50,481 bases of DNA, from contig JAIROL010000080.1 of the NCBI GenBank assembly GCA_031257565.1, positions 1-50,481 on the forward strand, read 5' to 3'. Position 1 is the first letter of the stretch, and every line of letters starts with the position of its first letter. This DNA comes from Tannerella sp. (lineage in GTDB: Bacteria > Bacteroidota > Bacteroidia > Bacteroidales > Tannerellaceae). The notes beneath the pieces are model-generated. The model saw only the letters and a list, made by a program, of their open reading frames with translations. It did not search any database and was not told the origin of the DNA. Both the position numbers and the translations under genes were made by a program. Shown here piece by piece: positions 30,298 to 39,468 of the stretch.

Positions 30298-30315
30298 TTT
30301 TGAAACTTAAAAAAT

Positions 30316-32529
30316 ATGAAACGTATATATAAATTATTATCGGCTGTCGCGTTTGTTGCATTGGCATCCTGTGCGGACAAATACGAGTCCGTATTTTTGC
30401 CTGCAAAGCCTGATATCGTAGCCCAATATGAATATTTGAAGGATTACGATGTGTTGAAAACATATATAGATCGTAACGCCAATCCCAATTTCAGGTTGGG
30501 TACAGGCGTAACGGTCGGCGATTTACTGAGTAAAGAAACAGTGTTTAGTCTGGTGCATTCCAACTTCGACGAAGTAACAGCCAATGATGCAATGAAGTAT
30601 GGTTCTATCGTACAAGACGATGGTTCAATGGATTTTACAAACGTAAGGTCGTTCGTTGAGACGGCAAAAGAAGCGGGAATTACCATTTACGGACATACGT
30701 TGTGCTGGCATTCCGAACAGAATAATGCCTATCTGAACGGACTTATCGCTCCTGTAGTTATTCCGCCCGAAGTTTCGTCCGGGATATCGGAAATTCTCGA
30801 CTTTGAAGCGGATGAACTTGGGAAAACTTATCAGATGACAGGTAATGGTTTTGCTCAGGTCGAAAACGACCCTGCCGGAGCAAGTGGTAAAGTCCTGCAT
30901 ATTGGCGGTCCTGCCAATCAGTCGCATCCCAAAATTGAAATCGCCTTGCCCGAAGGAAGAAAATTAGGCGATTATATAAACTTGATTTTGGACTTCCGGG
31001 CAAGCGGTTCTTCCGGGTTGTATGGTCAGGGCATGAGGATGGCAATAAACGACAGGTCATTAACGGGATATGGAAGTCCTTCCGGTTTTGGTTGTCCCGA
31101 CGGGAACTGGGGTAGAGGCTTGATCGTCTTACCATTTGCCACTATGAACTTAACCGCAGCCGAAAAGGAACTGACACAATTCACGCTTATAGTAGGTTCC
31201 GGAACCGGTTCGGGTGACTATTACATTGACAATATTAAAATGCAATGGGAAGTTATCCGCTCCGGAACAGCGCCAATCGCCGATTTTGAATCAAATAACT
31301 CCGGCGACACTTATCCGATGTCGGGCAATGGCTCGGCTGTCGTAGTGAATGATCCTGCGGGAATAAGCGGCAATGTTCTGAATGTTGGCGGTCCTGCCAA
31401 TTACTCGTATCCTAAATTCAACGTCACATTGCCCGATGGAAAAAAATTAGGCGATTACAAAACACTGAGAATGGACTTTTACGGTACCGGCAGTACCGGT
31501 TTATATGGTAGCGGTATGCGATTGGCGATTAATGATGTAAACGCAGCGATAGTATATGGCAGTCCGTCGAGTTTTGGTTGTCCCGGCGACGGTTGGGGCA
31601 GAGGGTTGATTGCATTGCCGCTTGCTGATCTGAATCTGACGGGAGACCAAAAAGCGCTGACTGAATTTACGCTTATCGTAGGTTCGGGAACAGGCTCCGG
31701 TAATTATTACATTGACAATATTGTACTGGAATGGGAAGCTCCGTCCGAAGACATTATCGTAGAAAAAACATCCGAAGAGAAAAAAGAAATCCTTACGAAT
31801 GCGTTGGAAATGTGGATTGCCGGTATGATGGAAGCATGCGACGGTTATGTAAGAGCATGGGATGTCGTAAACGAACCTATGGATGACGAAAATCCATTTA
31901 ATCTGAAGGGCGATCCGAGCCGTTCGGATGCCGATAATTTTTACTGGCAGGATTATCTTGGCGAGGATTATGCCCGTGTAGCTGTTAGATTTGCCCGCCA
32001 GTATGGTGGCAATGACTCAAAACTTTTCGTTAATGATTATAATCTCGAAGCAAGTGACAATTCCAATGGGAAGTGCGAAGGTTTGATCAAAATGGTTGAG
32101 TATTGGGAATCGGACGGAATAACCAAAATTGACGGTATCGGCACACAAATGCACGTAACATATTCCCTGAATCCCGAAATGCAGAAAAGAAATGAAGACG
32201 CCATAATAAAGATGTATGAGTTACTGGCTGTTTCCGGTAAACTGATTAAAGCTTCCATACTATATATGGGTATAGCGGACGAAAATGGCGAAGTAATCAA
32301 AACGGCTAATGTTTCATTTGTTCAACAACAATCTATGTCGGAGTACTACAATTTCATTGTTCGCAAATACTTTGAAATCATTCCTGATTCTCAACAGTAT
32401 GGCATTACGCATTGGAATCCGAGAGACAACTCCGACACTTCTGTCGGTCTTTGGGACTTGAACTATAATCGTAAACCCACTTATGCCGGTTTTGCAAACG
32501 GTTTGGCAGGGAAAGAAGTCAATAAATAA
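30316..32529 (+). CDS. GH10-like xylan protein with two inserted CBMs, nucleophile missing
   Basis: 737-aa lipoprotein (VALASCADKYES) of the surface xylanase type in which CBM4/22-like modules are inserted into the GH10 barrel. The barrel starts at about 50-150 (VTANDAMKYGS, GHTLCWHSEQNN). It is interrupted by two tandem homologous modules at about 155-310 and 318-475 (both with GKVLHIGGPANQ/GNVLNVGGPANY and TLIVGSGTGSG.YYIDNI) and resumes with AWDVVNEPMDD, acid/base E520. The nucleophile strand, normally '(I)SELDMG', reads ASILYMG: Ile648 replaces Glu and Tyr650 replaces Asp. The later segment ITHWNPRDN also departs from the usual W-rich loop. Fold and CBMs look intact, so it probably binds but does not hydrolyse xylan. 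Clearly part of the SusC/D operon (18-nt gap). Confidence 0.88.
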   Translation: MKRIYKLLSAVAFVALASCADKYESVFLPAKPDIVAQYEYLKDYDVLKTYIDRNANPNFRLGTGVTVGDLLSKETVFSLVHSNFDEVTANDAMKYGSIVQDDGSMDFTNVRSFVETAKEAGITIYGHTLCWHSEQNNAYLNGLIAPVVIPPEVSSGISEILDFEADELGKTYQMTGNGFAQVENDPAGASGKVLHIGGPANQSHPKIEIALPEGRKLGDYINLILDFRASGSSGLYGQGMRMAINDRSLTGYGSPSGFGCPDGNWGRGLIVLPFATMNLTAAEKELTQFTLIVGSGTGSGDYYIDNIKMQWEVIRSGTAPIADFESNNSGDTYPMSGNGSAVVVNDPAGISGNVLNVGGPANYSYPKFNVTLPDGKKLGDYKTLRMDFYGTGSTGLYGSGMRLAINDVNAAIVYGSPSSFGCPGDGWGRGLIALPLADLNLTGDQKALTEFTLIVGSGTGSGNYYIDNIVLEWEAPSEDIIVEKTSEEKKEILTNALEMWIAGMMEACDGYVRAWDVVNEPMDDENPFNLKGDPSRSDADNFYWQDYLGEDYARVAVRFARQYGGNDSKLFVNDYNLEASDNSNGKCEGLIKMVEYWESDGITKIDGIGTQMHVTYSLNPEMQKRNEDAIIKMYELLAVSGKLIKASILYMGIADENGEVIKTANVSFVQQQSMSEYYNFIVRKYFEIIPDSQQYGITHWNPRDNSDTSVGLWDLNYNRKPTYAGFANGLAGKEVNK

Positions 32530-32543
32530 AATCAGAAATTATC

Positions 32544-34931
32544 ATGAAATCTATTTTCAGATACAGTTTGAAACAACCCGTAGGGTTTTTGTTTTTTCTT
32601 GCGTTGGCGCTGTTAAGCGCCAACGCTCAGACGGGAACATCCTTGCGGCGTCCGATTTCCCCGCAACAACCGATGTGGTTGATTCATATTGATACATGGA
32701 ACTATGCCGATCCTCAGAAAATTATTGATATGACGCCCGAAGATATTCGCCCATACGTAGTATTCAACATCTCGCTTTCTGTGAATCACGATGAGAATAC
32801 AGGCAAATGGAAGATTGTAGAGTATGGTTATGAGACAGCCAAATCGTGGTTACGAACCTGTGCCGCAAACCGCGTATGGGCTATGGTTCAACCTTCGAGC
32901 GGTGGCTTTAGCCATTTTTCGGACTTTGATCTGAGCATTTATGAAGAATTTTTCAGAGATTATCCCAATTTCCTAGGCTTTAATTATTGCGAGCAATTCT
33001 GGGGGTTCGACGACCGTTTTTCTGTAACCTACCCTCAACGGCTCGCTCATTGGACGAATCTGATGAAACTCAATCAGAAATATGGCGGTTATCTGGTGGT
33101 CAGTTTTTGCGGAATATCTTACGGATCCTCATTAAATCCGGTGGCCATGATGAAACGTGATGCGGACTTTGCCGCCATTTGCAGGCAAAATCCTGAACAT
33201 TTCATTATGTGCGAAAAATTCACCTCAAAACTTGGCTTTTTTGATATAGAAAGTACTTGCCTCGGATCCTATCTTTCCGGTTTTTCAGGTCATTACGGCA
33301 TCCGTTTTGATGAATGTGGATGGAATGGTGTTGACAGTGAAGATAAATTTCCTGTACCGGCCGGCGCCATTCCTGTGGTGGAACATGTTATGTTAACCGG
33401 ACAAACCGTCATCGACGGTCCCGAACTCATTTGGCAGCAATGTTCGCACGAAATAAGCGACGCTATAACCGACGACGGTTATACGATGCGACGCTGGGAA
33501 TTTTATCCTCAATTCCATAATATCAGCATGGATATTTTTCGCAAAATATTAGACGGAACTATTCGTATTCTCAACCGGAAAGAAGTGATTGACCGCACGA
33601 AAGTAGTCATCATTAACGATGTGAATACGGGCGACGATCGCAATAAATACTGTAGCCCCGAAACATTGTTCGAAGGACTTTACAGAATGGATAATGACGG
33701 CAATTGGCTTAACAACCTTAGCTGGTTTAAGAAAACCGGACGTTACCCGACTATTCCTACGGTATATCAACTGAATGATACCGACGCAAATTCTTTCACG
33801 CTCAAAATAAACAAATCATCATACGAATACCGCTGGCATGACTTGGAAACAAAAGTGAACGAAATGAACAGTATATTTCCAAAGGAATATACCGGCGATT
33901 TGTATGCAGGACGCAGCGAGAACGGGTGGATAACCTACAACCCCTACAAAACAGGGCAAAGCGCTGCAGCAACTATCCCTTTCAAATATAATACTTGCGA
34001 TAGCATGAAATTGACGTATTCAAAATACTCATTGGGAATAATCAAGGAATATGCCGATAAATTGACTTTCTATCTTACGAACTATGATAATGCCGATACG
34101 AGTGTAAAAACGGACGTAATTAAAATTTACGGAAGTTCTTCGGAACCTGTATTTTCTTATATAGACAGAGCCAATCATCAGGCCAGTACCGTTGTAAAAA
34201 ACTGGTCGGACGGTGTATTTACATTAACGATTACGCATAATGGCGCACTTGATATTACGGTAAACTGTTCCGGCCGTTCAACTGACAGAAACACATCCTA
34301 CAAGAATGCCGTTATTGTCGTTCCTGAAAAACCGGCGATTTACACAGGTCCCCGTCAGTATGAAGCGGAAAATTTCGATTACAAATATATCGCTAAAATT
34401 CAGAAGAATGGCTTTGATAGCGGAATCGGCAATTATACGGGTCAAGGTTATCTTCATTTTGGGACTAATGCCTCTGCCTGCGTTAGAGATACTGTTTGCA
34501 CCTTGGAGGAAGGAACATACAGACTTGAAACAAAATACCGGGCGCCGAAAGAAACCGTCAGAACAATTGACTTGTATGTAAATGGAAATAAAATTGCTTC
34601 ACCCGAATTTGTCAAAACCGAAGATAAAAACGACGCCTGGGGTGTGAATACGCAATATATAGTTTTGAATAGCGGAACTAACTGTATCGAATTTCGTGCA
34701 AACAAAGCATCCTATGACTTCTATCTCGACAATATCGTCATAGAGGAAAAAGACAATGATGATTCCGGTAATACAACAATACTCAAAAGTACTATAGTTG
34801 TATCCGAGACATATTTTAACCTGAAGGGGCAGGCAATATATCCGAACAACCTTACACCGGGTATTTATATTGTAAGGCAAAAGATGTCGGACGGAAGTGT
34901 GAGATCAAAAAAAATTATTTGCAAGAGATGA
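32544..34931 (+). CDS. GH98 endo-xylanase-type protein with CBM and T9SS-like C-terminus
   Basis: 795-aa secreted enzyme. The signal peptide ends near LLSANAQ. The catalytic domain (about 35-330) begins PMWLIHIDTWNYADPQKIIDMTPEDIRPYVVFNIS and has LGFNYCEQFWGFDD and GIRFDECGWNG, the acidic clusters expected of GH98. GH98 includes blood-group endo-galactosidases and, in Bacteroides ovatus, an endo-xylanase for highly branched glucuronoarabinoxylan; locus context favours the latter. A GH98 C-terminal beta domain follows, then a CBM6/35-like module at about 605-735 (YEAENFDYKYIAKI...). The last 45 residues (YFNLKGQAIYPNNLTPGIYIVRQKMSDGSVRSKKIICK) look like a type A sorting domain of the type IX secretion system. 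The stop overlaps the following small frame (ATGA). Confidence 0.85.
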   Translation: MKSIFRYSLKQPVGFLFFLALALLSANAQTGTSLRRPISPQQPMWLIHIDTWNYADPQKIIDMTPEDIRPYVVFNISLSVNHDENTGKWKIVEYGYETAKSWLRTCAANRVWAMVQPSSGGFSHFSDFDLSIYEEFFRDYPNFLGFNYCEQFWGFDDRFSVTYPQRLAHWTNLMKLNQKYGGYLVVSFCGISYGSSLNPVAMMKRDADFAAICRQNPEHFIMCEKFTSKLGFFDIESTCLGSYLSGFSGHYGIRFDECGWNGVDSEDKFPVPAGAIPVVEHVMLTGQTVIDGPELIWQQCSHEISDAITDDGYTMRRWEFYPQFHNISMDIFRKILDGTIRILNRKEVIDRTKVVIINDVNTGDDRNKYCSPETLFEGLYRMDNDGNWLNNLSWFKKTGRYPTIPTVYQLNDTDANSFTLKINKSSYEYRWHDLETKVNEMNSIFPKEYTGDLYAGRSENGWITYNPYKTGQSAAATIPFKYNTCDSMKLTYSKYSLGIIKEYADKLTFYLTNYDNADTSVKTDVIKIYGSSSEPVFSYIDRANHQASTVVKNWSDGVFTLTITHNGALDITVNCSGRSTDRNTSYKNAVIVVPEKPAIYTGPRQYEAENFDYKYIAKIQKNGFDSGIGNYTGQGYLHFGTNASACVRDTVCTLEEGTYRLETKYRAPKETVRTIDLYVNGNKIASPEFVKTEDKNDAWGVNTQYIVLNSGTNCIEFRANKASYDFYLDNIVIEEKDNDDSGNTTILKSTIVVSETYFNLKGQAIYPNNLTPGIYIVRQKMSDGSVRSKKIICKR

Positions 34932-35029
34932 AAGATAAATTAAAAACTATTTGCGCCGCTATGGGAATATCAATGATTTTATTGAATGTGTTCCCTTGGG
35001 ACTTGCAAGATAGAAAATACCGGAAGTAA
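34928..35029 (+). pseudogene. Signal-peptide remnant of a lost gene
   Basis: A 33-codon frame begins inside the GH98 stop (ATGA) and reads MKDKLKTICAAMGISMILLNVF, a convincing signal peptide, then ends after a dozen residues. This looks like the 5' end of a co-transcribed secreted enzyme whose body has been deleted. The remaining 180 nt to the next gene show no coding potential. It is too short for family assignment. Confidence 0.4.
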
Positions 35030-35209
35030 ATCGAAATAGGTTGAAAAACAACGTTTATGAAAAATGCGTATGGAGTCCGGGATTTATTTCTTGTTTTTAA
35101 AAGCGAGTTGGAAAATGCTTTTTATCTGAATACATAGAGATTTGATTAATTGAATCAGTGTTTATCTTCATCGAAAATATGAACAATCACAATAAAAATA
35201 CAATTTGTT

Positions 35210-37426
35210 ATGAAAATTAAAAGAATAATATGGTCAATTACACTACTAATGTTTTGCAGTAGTATTTTGTTTTCACAATCTCCTGAGAAAACACTAAAAG
35301 ACGCCTTAAAAGACAAGTTTTATATGGGAGTCGCCTTGAATCTTAAGCAAATCTCAGGCAGGGATGCAGCCGATGTAAATATTATCAAACGGCATTTCAA
35401 TGCCATCGTTGCGGAAAACTGCATGAAAAGCATGTATCTCCAGCCTCGTGAAGGCGAATTCAACTTTGTGGACGCTGACCGGTTTGTTTCATTCGGCGAG
35501 CAAAACGGAATGTGGATTACCGGGCATTGCTTAATCTGGCACAGTCAGTTGCCCCGGTGGTTTTTTGTCGATGAGCATGGAAACGATGTTTCGCCGGAAA
35601 CGCTGAAAGCCAGAATAAAAAGCCATATTTCAACGGTAGTCGGCCGTTATAAGGGACGTATTAAAGGCTGGGACGTCGTGAATGAAGCCATCATGGAAGA
35701 CGGCTCGTACCGGAAAAGCAAATTTTATGAAATACTTGGAGATGAATTTATTCCGCTGGCTTTTCAATACGCGCAGGAAGCCGATCCTGATGCCGAACTG
35801 TATTACAACGACTACAATGAATGGTATCCCGAAAAACGGGTAACAGTTGTACGGTTGATAAAAACGTTGAAAGAAAGGGGAATCCGTATCGACGCCATAG
35901 GCATGCAGGGACATGTTGGCATGGACAGCCCGTCGATTGAGGAATACGAACAAACGATAGCGGATTATACCGATGCAGGGGTTAAGGTAATGGTTACGGA
36001 GTTCGATTTATCCATATTGCCCCCGCCTCGCCGCAATGCAGGCGCTGATATAGCTACCAATTTCGCCTATCAGAAAGAATTGAATCCTTATACCGAGAGC
36101 GTTCCTGATTCGGCTTCGATAGCATGGGCAAACCGGATATCGGATTTATTCAAACTGTTTCTGAAATATTCCAGCGAAGTTTCCCGAGTTACCATGTGGG
36201 GGGTAACGGACGGCGGCTCATGGAAGAATGATTTCCCGATAAGGGGAAGAACAGATTATCCGCTGCTGTTCGACCGTAATTACAACGCAAAACCCATCGT
36301 TCAAAAGTTAATTGAACAGGCAACATATCAACACGGATGCAGCATAAAAACGCCGGACGATTATTTAGTCCCGGACGATTACATGGCCGACCCTGCCGTC
36401 CATGTTTTTGAAGGCAAACTGTATATTTATCCCTCGCATGACAGGGAAAGCGGTATTCCCGAAAATGACAGCGGCGACCAGCCTTTTATCGTCTATTTGC
36501 ATGAGGACATAGAGCGCAGACACATTCATATCGTATCGCTTCGTGTCGACGGAGACGGCAAAAAGATTAGCGATAAGTTTGAACACCGCCGCTCGATGGA
36601 TGCCTGTCGCGAGCTGGAACAGAAATACGGGCTGATTCCCGCCGACCAAAAACAGCGTCAGGACGGTTTACCGTTAAAACCTGTACGGTATGATGAAGGC
36701 GATGTGAAACATCAGATAGCAAACGTTATTCGCCCGATTGCCCGGTCGTGGCATTTCCAAAGTTTGAAAGAATACAGGGCGCTTCTTACATTATATAATA
36801 CAGGCATGGAAGAAATTCGCGGCGAGGTGAACGGCAAACCGTATCGGGGACTGGTTTATTCCGCCCTGAACGACAACGGCGAGAAGGTGGGGATGCCGTT
36901 CAAATCTTCGCTTTTCGGCAAGTCCGTTGGCGTCGAAGCGCTGGAAAAACGGATTGAAAAATCGACGGAGATTATCAAAAACAGAGGGTTGAAAGAGCGC
37001 AGCAAAAAGGTTATTTCCGCTGCCATGCGCGGTTGTGGGAGCCGTTCCGACTTTGAGCGGCTGCTGGCCAAACAGGGCATTTCCGTTCTTTTCCGCACGA
37101 ATGACGGGGGCAGGATTTATGGTGCAACCTTTATCGATCACGAGCAAAAATGCGTGTTTAACGGCTCGCGTCTGGGCAGGGAGTTTTCGGCCAACGTGTT
37201 CAACGACCTGTTTAACGGCAACGGACGTATACCGGAACAGCACGACCATAGAGCCGGACATCCCTTTGAGCCGTTTGAAAATACTTCCCATAAGGAAGAA
37301 AATCAGGGTTCGGGCATCGGCGGCATCTTCAACTTCTTTTCGCCCGAAACGCGGGGCGACGAAATCGAAGAACAGAACTTCACCCGCCGACTGAAGAAAA
37401 GAAAAAAGCGTCAAAGACGCATGTGA
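35210..37426 (+). CDS. Chimera: GH10 xylanase + start of GH43 fused to relaxase C-terminus
   Basis: One uninterrupted 738-codon frame from two unrelated genes. Residues 1-20 are a signal peptide. Residues 25-385 are a GH10 endo-1,4-beta-xylanase with both catalytic glutamates (WDVVNEA, E159; VMVTEFDL, E264) and substrate motifs (GHCLIWHSQLP, YNDYNEWY, MWGVTDGGSW). Residues 390-423 (YLVPDDYMADPAVHVFEGKLYIYPSHD...) are the first blade of a GH43 domain, as in Bacteroidales GH10-GH43 bifunctional enzymes. From Q424 the protein is a CTnDOT-type MobB relaxase missing its N-terminus (see separate entry). The xylanase domain should still fold and act, but the C-terminus is nonsense for a secreted enzyme. 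The joint is either a real deletion/recombination or an assembly join. Confidence 0.88.
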   Translation: MKIKRIIWSITLLMFCSSILFSQSPEKTLKDALKDKFYMGVALNLKQISGRDAADVNIIKRHFNAIVAENCMKSMYLQPREGEFNFVDADRFVSFGEQNGMWITGHCLIWHSQLPRWFFVDEHGNDVSPETLKARIKSHISTVVGRYKGRIKGWDVVNEAIMEDGSYRKSKFYEILGDEFIPLAFQYAQEADPDAELYYNDYNEWYPEKRVTVVRLIKTLKERGIRIDAIGMQGHVGMDSPSIEEYEQTIADYTDAGVKVMVTEFDLSILPPPRRNAGADIATNFAYQKELNPYTESVPDSASIAWANRISDLFKLFLKYSSEVSRVTMWGVTDGGSWKNDFPIRGRTDYPLLFDRNYNAKPIVQKLIEQATYQHGCSIKTPDDYLVPDDYMADPAVHVFEGKLYIYPSHDRESGIPENDSGDQPFIVYLHEDIERRHIHIVSLRVDGDGKKISDKFEHRRSMDACRELEQKYGLIPADQKQRQDGLPLKPVRYDEGDVKHQIANVIRPIARSWHFQSLKEYRALLTLYNTGMEEIRGEVNGKPYRGLVYSALNDNGEKVGMPFKSSLFGKSVGVEALEKRIEKSTEIIKNRGLKERSKKVISAAMRGCGSRSDFERLLAKQGISVLFRTNDGGRIYGATFIDHEQKCVFNGSRLGREFSANVFNDLFNGNGRIPEQHDHRAGHPFEPFENTSHKEENQGSGIGGIFNFFSPETRGDEIEEQNFTRRLKKRKKRQRRM
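36479..37426 (+). pseudogene. mobB: mobB relaxase 3' part (conjugative transposon)
   Basis: The frame after the joint reads PFIVYLHEDIERRHIHIVSLRVDGDGKKISD, followed by FEHRRSMDACRELEQKYGL. This is the metal-binding HxH segment (HIHIV) and downstream region of Bacteroides conjugative-transposon relaxases, followed by VKHQIANVIRPIA, GLVYSALNDNGEKVG, SLFGKSVG and GRIYGATFIDHEQKCVFNGSRLG and a basic tail (RRLKKRKKRQRRM). The N-terminal part, with the strand-cleaving residue and first conserved block, is missing, so it cannot nick oriT. In the parent element MobB would work with MobA and the MobC coupling protein encoded 40 nt downstream. Confidence 0.88.
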
Positions 37427-37466
37427 TAATAATTCTTATTTCTTAATTTTTAATTCTTAATTTATT

Positions 37467-39455
37467 ATGCAGCAGGAAGATGATTTGAGAGGCCTGGCAA
37501 AAACAATGGAGTTTATGCGGGCGATTAGTATTTTATTTTGTGTTATCAATGTCTACTGGTTTTGCTATCAGTACATTGTGGACTGTGGGGTGAATATCGG
37601 CGTGGTCGATAAAATCCTGATGAACTTTAACCGGACGACAGGCTTGTTTACGTCCGTTTTGTGGACAAAACTGTTTGCCGCAGTATTTTTAGCGTTGTCG
37701 TGTCTGGGAACAAAGGGCGTGAAGGAAGAAAAAATCAAGTGGCGGAATATCCATTTGTGCCTGTTCTTCGGCTCTATTCTGTTCTTTTTGAACTGGTGGC
37801 TGCTTTACCTGCCTTTACCGCTGGTTGCCAATGCAGCCCTGTATATCTTTACATTGACGCTGGGATATATCTTATTGCTGGTTGCGGGCCTGTGGATTAG
37901 CCGCTTACTCAAAAACAATCTTATGGATGATGTATTTAATATTGATAATGAAAGTTTTATGCAGGAAACACAGTTGATTGAAAACGAATATTCGGTAAAC
38001 CTGCCTACCCGTTTTTTCTACAAAAAGAAGTGGAACAAAGGCTGGATAAACGTGGTCAATCCGTTTCGCGCCTCCATTGTGCTGGGTACGCCGGGCAGCG
38101 GCAAGTCGTATGCAATCGTGAACAGCTACATTAGACAGCAGATTGTCAAAGGTTTTTCGATGTACGTCTATGATTACAAATTCGACGACCTTTCGGTAAT
38201 TGCTTACAACACACTGCTTAAAAACATGGACAAATATAAGGTAAAACCGAAATTTTATGTAATAAACTTCGACAATCCCCGCAAGTCGCACCGCTGCAAC
38301 CCGATTGCGCCGGAGTTTATGACAGACATCAGTGACGCATACGAGAGCGCTTATACAATAATGCTCAATCTCAATAAAAGCTGGATTACCAAGCAGGGAG
38401 ATTTCTTTGTCGAATCACCGATAATTCTCTTAGCTGCAATTATCTGGTATATGAAAATATATCAGAACGGCAGGTATTGTACCTTTCCTCATGCCATCGA
38501 ATTTTTGAATCGCAAGTACGAGGATATTTTCCCGATATTGACCTCTTATCCGCAGCTGGAGAACTATTTAAGTCCGTTTATGGATGCATGGGAAGGAGGT
38601 GCGGCCGACCAGTTGATGGGGCAGATAGCGAGCGCTAAAATCCCGCTGTCGAGGATGATAAGCCCGCAACTCTACTGGGTAATGACCGGCAATGATTTTA
38701 CACTTGACATCAACAATCCCAATGAACCGAAGATTTTATGCGTAGGCAACAATCCCGACCGGCAGAACATTTATTCGGCGGCTTTGGGACTGTATAACTC
38801 GCGTATTGTGAAGTTAATCAATAAAAAGGGGCAATTGAAATCTTCGGTTATCATCGACGAGTTGCCTACGATTTATTTTCGCGGTCTGGATAACCTGATA
38901 GCCACCGCCCGAAGCAACAAGGTGGCCGTTTGTCTGGGCTTTCAGGACTTTTCGCAGTTGAAACGCGACTATGGCGACAAGGAGGCCGCCGTAGTGATGA
39001 ACACGGTGGGGAATATCTTTTCCGGTCAGGTGGTCGGCGAATCGGCAAAAACGCTTTCGGAACGGTTTGGGAAAGTGTTGCAAAAACGACAGTCCATGAC
39101 CATCAACCGGCAGGACAAGTCTACCTCCATATCAACACAGTTGGACAGCCTGATTCCGGCAAGCAAGATTTCTAATTTAACTCAAGGTATGTTCGTGGGT
39201 TCGGTATCCGATAATTTCGATGAACGCATCGAACAGAAGATTTTCCATGCCGAGATTGTAATTGATAATGCCGCCGTTGCCCGCGAAACGAAAGCATACA
39301 GGCCAATCCCCGTTATCACCGATTTTACGGACGAAAACGGGAATGACCGTATGCAGCAGGATATTGATTTTAACTACAATCAAATCAAAGCCGACGTTAA
39401 ACAGATTGTCGCGGAAGAACTCGTAAATCGGAATATTAAAAGCATCCAAACTTAA
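37467..39455 (+). CDS. mobC: MobC/VirD4-type coupling protein of a conjugative transposon
   Basis: 662-aa inner-membrane ATPase linking the relaxosome to the type IV secretion channel. N-terminal hydrophobic segments (about 18-35, 65-85, 100-150) precede a cytoplasmic ATPase. This has Walker A VLGTPGSGKSYAIV (about 206-215), Walker B SVIIDELPTIYF (about 460-470) and a C-terminal TraG/TraM-recognition-like part (VCLGFQDFSQLKRDYGDKEAAVVMNTVGNIFSGQV). Length and sequence match the Bacteroides CTnDOT-family MobC, so the copy looks complete. It follows the truncated relaxase in native order. Just after its stop the conjugative element is interrupted by recombinase debris. Confidence 0.92.
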   Translation: MQQEDDLRGLAKTMEFMRAISILFCVINVYWFCYQYIVDCGVNIGVVDKILMNFNRTTGLFTSVLWTKLFAAVFLALSCLGTKGVKEEKIKWRNIHLCLFFGSILFFLNWWLLYLPLPLVANAALYIFTLTLGYILLLVAGLWISRLLKNNLMDDVFNIDNESFMQETQLIENEYSVNLPTRFFYKKKWNKGWINVVNPFRASIVLGTPGSGKSYAIVNSYIRQQIVKGFSMYVYDYKFDDLSVIAYNTLLKNMDKYKVKPKFYVINFDNPRKSHRCNPIAPEFMTDISDAYESAYTIMLNLNKSWITKQGDFFVESPIILLAAIIWYMKIYQNGRYCTFPHAIEFLNRKYEDIFPILTSYPQLENYLSPFMDAWEGGAADQLMGQIASAKIPLSRMISPQLYWVMTGNDFTLDINNPNEPKILCVGNNPDRQNIYSAALGLYNSRIVKLINKKGQLKSSVIIDELPTIYFRGLDNLIATARSNKVAVCLGFQDFSQLKRDYGDKEAAVVMNTVGNIFSGQVVGESAKTLSERFGKVLQKRQSMTINRQDKSTSISTQLDSLIPASKISNLTQGMFVGSVSDNFDERIEQKIFHAEIVIDNAAVARETKAYRPIPVITDFTDENGNDRMQQDIDFNYNQIKADVKQIVAEELVNRNIKSIQT

Positions 39456-39468
39456 ACATGTATGCTGT

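Noticed and set aside
36791-37414. 207-codon minus-strand frame opposite the relaxase fragment
   Set aside because: Shadow of the relaxase coding sequence, whose plus-strand homology is unambiguous.
35210-37426. Chimera as a genuine evolved bifunctional protein
   Set aside because: A relaxase lacking its catalytic N-terminus attached to a secreted xylanase cut early in its GH43 domain has no plausible function; it is a breakpoint.
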